From positions 10,179,764 through 10,243,763 of the forward strand of contig JAMKCF010000021.1 in NCBI GenBank assembly GCA_023634235.1: DNA of 64,000 bases, in the 5' to 3' direction. The DNA is from Pisaster brevispinus. Taxonomy: Eukaryota; Echinodermata; Asteroidea; Forcipulatida; Asteriidae. The notes under the pieces are model-generated. The model did no database searches and was not told the origin of the DNA. It saw nothing but the letters and a program-made list of their open reading frames with translations. Shown here in pieces: positions 48,608 to 60,900 of the stretch; within the stretch, counting starts at the first letter, position 1, and each line of letters opens with the position of its first letter. A program made the translations under genes and the position numbers.

Positions 48608-51600
48608 CTATCGGCTGTGCAACGTCCCATGCACTCTGAACCTGTACAAACAGGTATACTCCAAGTTGCCATGGTTACTGTGGATCTTTAGCTCAACTGC
48701 TGGTATTGGCTCTACATCCGATTTCTATAAAAGGGGGGTGACAAATATAGGGGTTTCATATAATAGTTTGTGTAGAAACAATAAGGCAATTCACAGAGCT
48801 GTGTACTGAGAGAGATACGACATGGAGGGGCCAGTTTCCTTTGGTCAGTTGGTTGCTGGATGCCATTCTCCTTCCAAATGCAGCACAACCCAATGTGCAG
48901 TCTTGTCTGGTACCCTGTGTGCGCACATGAGTTTTATTGGACTGAAATTGGCTTCTAATTGTAAGTTGTCGCAAATCTCTCAATACACAGCACTGGTAAT
49001 TCACAATCAGTGCGCCCTCTACAGTTTACCCCGGAGAGACAATTTTCCCCAAAAGCAGTCGACTAAAACCAATCGCACAAGCAGTGTGTGGGGACCTTTA
49101 AATGGCCGACGTGATTGTGAAGAACTTCACCAGCCTCACAAAAAAGACCATCCTATGTCGTAAACAAAGAAATTACAACCCTGCTGCTACGCAACTCACA
49201 AACGAACCTAAACAATCAGATTTATGCAGCTGGCGCTGCGAAGGGCCAAAAACTTGTCAAACTTTTCCAATAATGCAGTGGGAAAATGGCTCCTCCTGGC
49301 CAAACAGTAGAGGGCAGCATTTATTGCGAATTGCCATTTTTTTTTCCAGAAAAAACATAACATGCACATCATGAACCTGACTAATATAAAAGGAGAACTA
49401 GTAATAATACAAAGGGCACATAAAAGAAAGACAAAAATGTATGCACTCAATCAATTTGCAAGCAAGCAAAAAACAATTCTTGAAAGTTGGTAGTCTGTAA
49501 CTTCACCAATACTTTAAGCCAAACATTGAGGCAACAACATTGTATTTCTGGAGCACTCTTAGGGAATAATAAATTCATAAATGAATATTGTGTCTTTTGT
49601 ACAATTGGGAGCACACTATACAAAGACGAGAGGAAAGTTTACCTCAATTGCAAAGAACTGCAACGGTGGACCTTCTTGATCGTAGAAGTACTTCCCGAGT
49701 AGAACGCCGTCGCTGTCCTCATCATCTTGTAGGCCCTGGTGACACGAATCAAAATGAACAAATTAAATTGCCGCAAATAGAAAGGATTTATAAAAAAAAC
49801 ATTTCACCCATCACAGAACAAATCTAAATTAAAATGGAACCAACTCTAAAAACATACTTCTAAAAAGACATTTCATAAACGGTATAAAATCTAACAACAT
49901 TAAGAAACTTCTTAGTTAAAACTAATAATTTTAACAATAATTATAAGATACAAGTATAATAATTATACAAATACAATCTAAGAGATTTATGTACACAACA
50001 CAAAACATTGTTTGTCGACCCAGTAAGTGGAGGATTTCTCTCTGTTCAATCTTGGGTGCACCTCACTAAATAGGGAGAAAATAGAGCGCCGGCTTCATGA
50101 ACATAATGTAGGCCTCAACATTTTCTGTACTAGACAGATTTGAGAGCCAAATAAAAGAGGTACAGTTTAACAAACTTGCACAATTGTGACCTGGGGTTTC
50201 TTGACTTCCAACTTGAAGTATTTTGGATGCAAAAAGAGAGGAAATTCAGGGTTCGAATTTAGGGAGAAAAATCTACAAGAAAGTAAGGCTTGTAGCTAAA
50301 AATGTTTACTGGAACAGAAAGCTTTGTACAAGAATAGAATCAAAATGAAAGAAAAACTTCCTAGGTTCTGGCATTTAACTGTTTTTATCTGATCAATGGC
50401 GCACTAAGAAATGTACGAACCGATTAGTCTCATCTGTCTTTTAGCGTATTAAGTATACTTTATTACTCAATAGAACTGAAAGATATTTAGCAAACTCAAA
50501 ATCAACATTTGAACAAATGTGTTTCTGTTCAAGATATCACACAGTGAGGTACATGTATGGTTAATCTATTGAAAAACACAAGACCGCTGGACTTGTCTGG
50601 TCATAAGTTTACTGGCCCGACACTAAAGCCACTGGCCTGGGGCCTGCAGTCCAGTGTCAAATTAGAGCCCTGAAATTATGAAGCATAATTTATTTTCTTA
50701 CCCATACACTGAACTCCTTTGGTGCACTGTCAATGGTTCCAGTCGGTGACAGTGATTTGGGAATATGTTCCAGGGAGAAGGCACTGGGTTTAATAATCCC
50801 AGCTAGCTGGATCACCATGTAACCCTGGGTACCTTTGAAAGCCCAGCAATTGCCAGGCTGGACGTCAGGCTGTGTAGATAAAACGGTTTTGACATCGTAG
50901 TAAAAAGAAATGTTTTACTCCCCGTAACGTCTGTCAGAATGAGTCTGTTGCACCAGTGCAAAAACGTATCTCAGTTTGCACGAAACTACTCCGTGCAAAA
51001 ACATTTTATCTTGGCGCGAACATGTTTAGTGTGTACATCTGGGTTATTTGAAGCGCGATACAATGTTTTAACAATTTCAAACTCATGTGTAACATACATG
51101 TAATGGCAATTTAAAGGGAACGTATACGCTCGGTAATCACTCTTAAAACTAATTGCAATAAAAACTTACCTGGTTAGAAGTAATGTACGACAGCTTTCCG
51201 TAGTATAAAGCATTTTGAAAATCGTTTCACTTCGAAGTAATGTGATTATGGAAAAAGATATCAGCTTTTATCCCCCAAATTTATATCTGAGAAACGTTAC
51301 TGTCAGTAACGTTTGTCTGATTGTGTATTCCTATTACGGATTATTCTTCCTGTGTGGACAAGACAGTTCTGAATTTTTGTTGATATTTCAAAAACGCTAC
51401 CACCTTTTGAAATGAAATTTTCACAGGTTAGTGTTATTGTATATATCTACACTTATATAGAGGATTAAAACAACCAAACAGTTAAAAAAACCAAAGGTAT
51501 ACATTCCCTTTAAGGAGATACAACGTTCTTGCACTGACACAACAATTTCTTCTCATTTCATATTCATCCTAATGTTGGCACTAACAAATTGTGCGGTTGG

Positions 51601-51950
51601 ATGTGTTTAATGAAGAAGAAATCAGCAATTCAGAGAATTTCAAGACTTTGCGTACCTGCACACGGTAACTTTGGGTGAGCAAAGTGACGTAGTCTAAAAC
51701 TCACCAATCAAACCCAGCAATGCGCACTCGCATTGCACAGTTTACATACCTGAATGACAGTCCGAGGTGAGTTGGCCATATACCACAGTGGTATACCGAA
51801 GATACTCAGCAGTGCAGTCTTAGAGTAGTGCGTCTCGGAGCACCTGGTGCTAATCACGCTCCCACCTGCAGACTCCAGGGCGTAGTCTACCATACCAGTC
51901 TTATCAGCGCTGTACATGGTCAAGGCACTCAGGACAATGTGCTTTACTCT
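48608..51950 (-). CDS. SUN domain exons (KASH-binding part)
   Basis: Four exons (51750-51950, 50702-50869, 49643-49735, 48608-48724) form the SUN domain. It begins [19 protein letters not shown], which aligns with the short helix before the human SUN2 domain (HHIVKQALQRYSEDRIG). Then come [73 protein letters not shown] and [12 protein letters not shown]. The Cys in TRCSE corresponds to the residue that makes a disulfide with KASH peptides in SUN2, and the Cys of GNCWAF and YTCLY are also kept. The KASH-lid region ([14 protein letters not shown]) is intact, so the domain should be functional. Confidence 0.95.
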
Positions 51951-54900
51951 CTGTGATCGAGTTCAGATTAACATTGTATTCAAGCTGTTTAAAGCGGGTT
52001 TCTCCAACAAACAAATATTCTTGATGGTGTTTTAGAAGCTTTTCATTTTTGTTTCATTTATTAATTTGCAGAAAATAGTTAACGGCCTGACGTTTCCACC
52101 CTAGCAATTGATGTCTTTATCGAAGGCTAAATGACAACACAACACACATAATAAAACAAGTATACTGATGTAACAGAAGCAGTAAAGTGCAAAGAATTTA
52201 AAGAGAGAGGGGCAGAAAGCACACAGAAAAAGCAAGGGATGAACAATGAAGGAGACAAGTGGGTAGAGGGAAGGGGCTGATTTAACCACAAGGGGTTGGA
52301 AACACACAAGACAAAATCAGTGGTTGGAAGAGGGAGAAAAAGACTCTGCTAGGGTCGAAACATTAGGCCATTACAATGTAACTATTTTTTCACTCATATC
52401 GTATTGCTCGGTAAGCAGTTTGCAACAGCTAATTCTATTTTCTCATATGTTAATTTCATAGGTAAAAAATACAGAGTTCATTGATAAAAGCAAAAACATA
52501 TGCACAGATAAGCAGTTTAAAAAGAGGCACCCCTACCCTAATGGATATCAAAATAACTAAGTAATCCTTGGTGAAAGAGAGATTTAGAGCCTAAATCAGA
52601 CCTTTTGTCCCTCTTTGTATGGGCCAAATGAAGTGTAACACCTTAAATGCATTTCTGGTGCATGTCACACAATGAATTGTTCGGGCCTGTCTATCAATTA
52701 AAACACATTGTCACTTGTACCACACAGAATGTTCAGGGCATGTTATCAAGTCAACTGTGGAACACAAAAGGACACTCTTATCACGGCTTTATCAAGCCTC
52801 CATTCCCGTGCCAATGTACACACCTCATCTGTTGTAAACTACACAGTTTGATACGTACCTCTTCATCCATACTACCATCGGCGCTCAGATTGACGCTACC
52901 TCCTGACGCCCTTTGACTTTGACTAAACCATGGAGACATCCACCATCCCTAAAGACATAAGATAAAAAACAGTTTTAAATTAACCATAGCACGGCTCTGT
53001 ATTAAATATGCGTAATGCTATCACATTTCATTAATCAGCAAATTACATTCTTCTTTTAGAAATTGCAAATACAAATTTTAAAAAAAACCAATGACTGCAG
53101 TAAAAGCATATTTATAATCAAAGCTTACTTCCAAAACATTATTTTGGTCTCAAACTTAAAACTCCACAAAGGTCATTTTAAGGCTACATGGTGTGTTGCC
53201 TGGTGTGTTGTTATGAGGTCCTCATCAAAATCAGATCAGACTACATTCAGGCTTACCAAGAGTCCTGACTTGTTCTTCAAGCATTCATACACAAAAATGT
53301 GTAACCTAGTGGTGACCAGGCCAGATTGAACCGGATTGAACCAGATCAGACCACATTCAGGCTTACCAAGAGTCCTGTCTTGTTCTTCAAGCATTCATAC
53401 ACACAAATGTGTAACCTAGTGGTGACCAGGCCAGATTGAACCGGATTGAACCAGATCAGACCACATTCAGGCTTACCAAGAGTCCTGTCTTGTTCTTCAA
53501 GCATTCATACACACAAATGTGTAACCTAGTGGTGACCAGGCCAGATTGAACCGGATTGAACCAGATCAGACCACATTCAGGCTTACCAAGAGTCCTGTCT
53601 TGTTCTTCAAGCATTCATACACAAAAATGTGTAACCTAGTGGTGACCAGGCCAGATTGAACCAGATTGAACCAGATCAGACCACATTCAGACTTACCAAG
53701 AGTCCTGACTTGTTCTTACAGCATTCATGGACATCGACCTGTAACTTGGTGATGTTGACCTTAGCTGCATTCAGTTCATCCTGTATAGCAGCTGCTCCAA
53801 TACCCAAACCAGCACTAAATAAAAAGTATCAAAACAAAATATTTTCAAAAAGATAAAAATGTGATAATAATTTCATAGGACTGACTGTGGTTCAACTCAT
53901 GCAAAAACTCATATTCCTTGATTTTTATTTTTTAGCAAAGCCACCATGAGCTCTATTTGCATCGCTATGCAAGGCAACAGAAAAAGCATATTGTTATGTA
54001 GATATTATGTTAACATGAGGAAAAAAAAATGGAAAATGCCAATTCAGAACAATGGCCCAAATAATTCCAGCTTATGGCATCCTGCAAAGCGTGTACTCCT
54101 ATGGGCCGTGGCAGGGCGTAAGCGCAGAATTCCACGGTAAGCAGCGAAGACGAAATTGAGCTCTGGGGCTGATTTCACAAAGAGCTAAAATTGAACTGCA
54201 AATCAATCGTAGCTGCTAAGCAAAGTGTGATGTCACAATACAAATCACTATGGTAATACTGACAAGTCATCTTAAGATAAATCTTAGCGTTTTGTAAAAT
54301 CGAACCCAGATCTTTATTTAGAGGTTTTTGGTTGAGCGGAAGTGGTTTGCATAATGCGGCTGTTTTGGGCCACTATGGGCATTTTGGTACAAGCAGCCTG
54401 TAGTTGCTATGGTCCCCAATGGGTTATTAACATGACTGCCTTCTTATGTACATCATTGGAGGAGTGGCTTAACTTACCCAGACCCAGTATGATGTACTGT
54501 AGCCTGCCTCATCATCTCTTCTTTAAGATGGTTGATTTCTCCTCTAAACTGCTGCATCTTCACTTCATTGCTTCCTCCGCCACCACCTGAAGATGTTTCC
54601 ACACCAGCCATGCTAGTCTCCAATGCAGCCACTCTATCTAATAACGCAGCTATGGCACTCACTGATTCCCCCTCCTCCCCCTGGGTATACAACAGGCCGT
54701 TGAGACGATCAGTTTCAGATCTGATTGATGCAAGATCTTGCTGTAATGCCACGATGCCGTCGTTTGTGCCGCCCGTCCTACTGAAACCCCCCGCCGCGAG
54801 GAAAGTGGCTAAATTCTCATTGTTATCCCCTAGAATTGACGTCAGTGAGCTTATTCTTGAATCCAGAAGGGAGAGGTTGATGGGTTCATGATTGTCGCTG

Positions 54901-57900
54901 TACATCATTGCCTCTAGCTGCTGAACGGTACCCTGTAGTTTGAGGAGATCGGCAGCGAGAGCAGAATGAGATGCCGAGTCTACCATGTATGTGGCACTCA
55001 TCTCAGTCAGGTGAATGTGAGTCGAGTCAACTTGAGACCTAATACTCACCACCTGCTTCTTCAGAGTGTCAACATCACCACTTGTTGCATAGTTACTCTG
55101 AGCGGCCGATAACTGAGCAATCATCGTTTTGAGGTTTGTCATCTCTGCCTGTAAATCCCGCATCTCACTCTGCGTGGCGAATGCTGTTAGTTTATCCTGT
55201 CCCTGTTTCAGCGAGGCAACGGATACATTAAGAGCCACCATTGCAGAGCTTTGTTCTCCGAATGCTTGGTTCATTTGACTGACCTCATCCTTGAGCTCCG
55301 AGACACTACCTGAAATGGTTCGTTTCATTTGCATCTGTGTCGCGTCAAAATATTTGATCTGTGATTCTAATGCTGTAAGAGAGGATCTTAAATTGTTGAC
55401 GCCCACAACAAGGCCACTGTCCCCCTCCAGGGAAGCTATCCTTCCGACGTCCAGTCTAACAGCTCCAACCTCCTCCGAGAGTTTCTGGACTAAGGAGTTA
55501 GTGTCGGCATCCCCTTGCATATTCTCAAGGACAACCATCCTATCTGCTTTTATGGACAGCTCTCCGACGTCAGTCTTCAGTTGACGGAGAGCTGCTCCTG
55601 TCTGGGTCCTCTGATCCTCCTGGCTTGTTGCAACGCCGTCTAATTGATCTCTAAGTTGTCCCACTTGTATCTTCAGCGAATCAATGTCAGCTACAAAGAC
55701 GTTTAGCTGCCGCTCCGTGTTGGAGATGCCTAGATGAAGGCTCTCCAAGCCACTCTTGTCAACCTTCTTGGTATCAGAACCCTGGAGCGACACAAAGCTC
55801 ACTTGTAAAGAGCTCAAGTCTGATTCTAATTTGGCAAGTTTAATACTCAGCTGCTTTATACTGGATGAAATTGGTCCGACTTGCCGAACACTCAGATCCT
55901 CTAATGAAGTCTTCAAGAGACCAATATCTGATTGTCCTTCAGCAAGAGAAGCACCAAGTGTTTGATATTTCTGCTGCAGAGCCCTCAGCAATTCAGAACT
56001 ATCTGCTTGAGATGCTTTCAAGGAGGCCACATCCTTCTGAAGAAGCTCAAGCCTTGAATCCACCGATTCGCTTTCATCTTTTTCTTGCAGGTTTTGCTTG
56101 GCAAGCACCTCCCCAAACTCCGACCTGAAATTGTGCATCTCGATCTTAACATCTGAGAATCCCGACTCAAAATCATTCATTCTGTTGACAAAGTCGACGA
56201 CCTTGCCATTAGTGAGCCGGTCCTCGGATTGCAGCAGCTCCACCTCCTTAAGTAACCCTGTAAGTTTAGCCTCAAAGAAAGTAACATTCATCGCCAAGCG
56301 CTCTTCCCAAGAAACCATGTTGAGGTGAAGAGCGTGCAGATCACGGCGGAACTTCTCACTCCCAGTTTGCAAGCCGCTCATTTCCATCATCTGCTGGGCG
56401 TGGAAGCTGTCCATCTCCGTCTGAAGACTTGATACCTCCTTGGAAAGTTCTTGAAGTTCTACCCCGAGCCCGAGTACAATCTTTGACCCTTCAGTTTGCT
56501 CCATCTCAACACTGTTGTACCCTTGTAGTCTACTCAGTTGTAAGCTACGAAGCTGACCTCTGACCCTGGTTAGTTGGCTCTCCATGGAGTTGATGTACAG
56601 GAGTGTGTGATCATTCGGTCGTTCTTGCTTGGCAACGAGACCACCAATTTGCTCTTGGAGCATCAGTATCTGTGATTCTTGCAGAATGCGTTGCTGATGC
56701 ATCTGTTGATCAAAACCATGAAAACCAATAATAAATTGAAATGCCTGAACACAGTAAGCTATGTTTATAGCTTAATAACACTAAAGAACAAGCTGAACTT
56801 GATTTGATTAGTAGCTGCAAAATTAATTTTAAACACGCCTACTCTTTAAACAATTCATTACATAAATTATCCATTGCATGACAGAAAAATTATGATATCA
56901 TGTGGTGAATGCATCCATACTTTGTACAGTTAGTTCTATGCATAGACGTTCCACCAGTGCAGTTATGATATGATTCCCCATGATTGGTCAACTCACCAGC
57001 AAATGTTATCAAGAGTAGGAGGTTAAAGGTCAAGAACATGACTGGTACTAATAAAAAAATATTAATCTTTTCAATATGAAAGCTGATGTATTTATTTAAG
57101 TGCCATCCTCCAGAGAATATTTCCGTCTGAGGTTTTGTTTCCTCTAACGATTTCAGACCGACGCTACAAAATCAGACAGATATTCTACTTACAGAAATAA
57201 TCTGCTGATTCTGAGATGTAAGCTGAGATTGAAGGTCACCCAGTTGACCTTTGACCACGACCCCAATCAGCGTCATGAGGTCATCTTGCTTCAGGCATTG
57301 AAGACAGCCGCTACCGGCAACAAAAGCCGCTCCTCCCTCGTCACCATCTGACGACAGCTTGCCAAGAAGGAGCCCAAGCTGTTGATTGACATCATGAAGG
57401 GGTGAGGCCACCTGGAGAGGTCGGGGAGGAGTGGGGGTAAGTGGGATTATCACATGTAGGTATTTTTGGCTCAAAGGTTAATACTGTCCGGTTGGCAGGC
57501 ATGTTCAAGTGTGGCTGGAAAAAGGCCTGAATTTCAGAATGGTTTCATCTGTAGAATCCTCACCACATACCCAGGCATGGCTGATCATTGCTGACTTTTC
57601 AACAGAACAAATGACTTTTCAGTACAAATGACTGGTACGAAACACAAACTTGTTTTTTTTATAGGAATGTAGATACAATGTTAACCTGGGCAGTATTGGA
57701 AAATGCCAATGCAGACCACGACCTTTATTTTGACCTTTTGTGGATGAGTGTAAGTAGGTCAAGTCTCGCAGGCTGTTCGCAGCTACTGCGGGCATTTTGG
57801 TACGAGCCACTTTGGGACCGGTATGATCTCTTAAGGCCATGTCACACGGAGCAATTTACAGGCAACCAGCTGCAGGCAATCTCCAATACAAAAACTCATT

Positions 57901-60900
57901 TGTATTTTAGTTTCTTCATTGTTTTCTTTGGCATAGTGAGTTACAGCTTATAGAATGTCTCTTGTGCTGCTGGAGCGTTCCTTGTGTATGCAGTGCGGTT
58001 GGTTGCCTCCAAGTTGCCTGAAAAAATGACCCGTGCGACATGGCCTTAATGGGTTAGAAACAAAACAAAAACCAATGTAAACTTGCCTAGTACATGTATC
58101 CAACAATGCTTACATCTCCAGCACTTAAACAGATACATTTTTTTTTTCAAGAGGTAACTGTAATTTCCTGTGCACAAGTTCTGGTCGATCGATGATGATT
58201 AGATATACATGTACACATTATATAATAATGTTGAATGGTTTGCTGTAAAACAGTTTTTACAATGTTACTGAAATATCTTCAAAGCACACTCTGTGACATT
58301 ATGACTATGTATTTACCTTTGTTTCATTTCTCGATACTGCGGCGAGTAAGAAGGGAGCTGCAGCCAGCAGGAGATATAAGGCTGAAATAAAGAGTACGAT
58401 CATGGAAATTAGAAAGAATTGGAAGCAAACCAAACAGATACACAGTCAGTGAGAAGTATCAATTAGTATCAATGTTCAATTTTAATGAGCACAACTGGTG
58501 GAAGGAGCAGCGTTACAAAAAAGGGAGATCAACAGAGAAATAACAAAGAGCAAACCACACAGAAGACAGATATCGTTTGTCAGTGAGTGAAGCAACCATT
58601 TAGCTACATGGGTTGTGTATGGTGGCACAACAGTTAACTGTGCACAGGACTAACTGTGGACATGTACATCTAGAACTGTGTAGATGATTATCATCAGATG
58701 ATACCATACTGCAGGCTGCCATAGAGTATCGATCATTTGAAACCACAGTAAGATGATATTGAATGGTCAGACAGTAGGAGGGTTGACTATGCAATGTTTA
58801 GATGGATTCACCACATGCTATCATATTGCAGGCTGGCATAGTTAATCTATCATTCAAAGCCACAGTAAGATGGTATTGAATGGTAAGACAGCAGGAGGGT
58901 TGACTGTGTACTGTTTAGATGAATTCACCACATTCAAAACCTTAGTGGATAATACAAGTACTGAGTTGTTAAAGAGTAGAAGGGTTCACAATTAACTGAA
59001 CGGTCGGACAGTGGGAGGGTTAGTATTAAGTTTTGGATGATGTAATAATTGCATCAGGAGTGAAGCAAGAGTTTTGGTTTATCCGACTTGTGTGTGGGTG
59101 TTTTTCTGCAGTAATTGGAATGTATTAATCATAGAACAACAAATTGTTGTACATCGTACAGGTGTACCAATCTTATCAAAGTCCAAACACTTGAGTGAAG
59201 TACTTTGGAGGAATCGGGAAGGGTATCTAGCCAAAGCCACAAGTGGATAAAGGATTACAAGGAAAACCACATCATGAAATAGCAACAACTTGAATTGAAT
59301 GGTATGTTAAACTTGCATCGGGGATAAAGAATATTATTTGGGCTCAAATTCCACCAAAAACCAAATAACAGTTTGACTGGTGTGAACTGAAGATCAATCA
59401 TATTTCCTTCGTCTCTCTTTTTTTTTTTTTTTTTTTTTACACACCCATTCCCGCCAGCTATGGTAAAAATGATAACTGACGCTGGTGGGTAAAAAATGTT
59501 GATGAAAAAACAAGAGGCTAGGAGCACGCATAGCAACATTAATAGAACTTTAAAGGCGAGGTATAACTTTTGTTTTTGGAACCGTTCAATTGTTTCAATC
59601 CTACATGAATATAGATACATACAATAAAACTAACCAGTGAAAATTTCATTTCAAAAGGTGGTAGGTTTTTTTTTCAGTTTTCGCCGAAAATCTGGAGCAG
59701 TTATGTCCATGCAGCAAGAAAAATCCATAATTGGAGTACACAATCTGAGAAGTGTTTCTGCATGAAACGTTTCTCAATTGAACATTTTGTGAATCCCTTT
59801 CTCTAAAACAACATTCCTTTGAAGGGAATCATTTCTCGAAAAGTTATACATTACCAACAGCTGCAGTGCTTCTTACCAAATAAGATTTTATGGGACTTAG
59901 TTTTTGGAGTGTCAAATCTGACAGCCATGGCACACTTATTAGATTTCCCATTAAAATTCTAAAATATGGGCAACTTACCAGCTAATGTCCCAAGTAGAAG
60001 CAGTAAACAGAGACAGCACGGTGTTCCTCTTCTTCTCTTCTCTCGTAGCATTGTTGCTGTCATCGCTGCTGCAGATCTGTCCGTCTGATTAGCCCAGCTC
60101 AGACCAAACAGCGATGCTAAACCCCCAAGAAGACCCATGGTTGATCGTCTGGATTTTAAAAAAAAAATTACTTTTTTAATAGAGTTTTGATTTTGGTAGG
60201 TAATATCACTCTAAGTCTAGTCCCACTATAGCTGATGTTTTGTGGCCAAGGGGGTTTAGAGCACCAGACTCAAACCCTGGTTGGCAGAGTGTGGGTTCGA
60301 GTCCTGGTCATGGCACTCGTGTCCTAATAATTACTTTGTCCTTCGGACGGGACATTAAGCCGTTGGTCCCTGTACTAGGGTTGGTAGTGCACGTAAAAGA
60401 ACCCAGAACACTTATCGTGGAAGAGTAGGGGTTAACCCCAGTGTTTCTGGTTCACATAGCAAGCACTCATATTTGCAGGTTTCCTCAAGCTTGCAAGCTA
60501 CAATGATTATGATAAGATAATTCACTGCACTTCAAGGAATCCAACCCTGTCACAGTTAAAGCTGATACAAATTACTACTTTGTCTTGTCAGTAAAAACGT
60601 TGTATCTCTATTTTGCAAAAACGTTGTCTCTCGCACGAAAATGCTTCGTGCAAAAACGTGGCACATACTTTTTTTTTAGTACATCCAAGCTATTTTAAGC
60701 GTGATACAACGCTTTGACAATTTAATACTTGCACATAGCGTAAGCATTATTTGAGGAGATGCAACGTTTTTGCACCGACATAAAACTAAAGAAAGGACTC
60801 TTACTTGATGAATATCAGCCACCATACATCAATACACATCAGCCATGTCTGGACTCTATAAATGGCAACGCTCACAATCCGTACAAGACTTGACAATGTA

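Noticed and set aside
54532..56328. Several plus-strand open frames
   Set aside because: They are shadows of the SUN coiled-coil exon on the opposite strand; low-complexity codon use keeps other frames open.
60805..60900. Acceptor at the second AG (60901) for the SUN exon
   Set aside because: Its phase does not fit the preceding exon; the first AG (60906-60905), with the better pyrimidine tract, keeps the frame.
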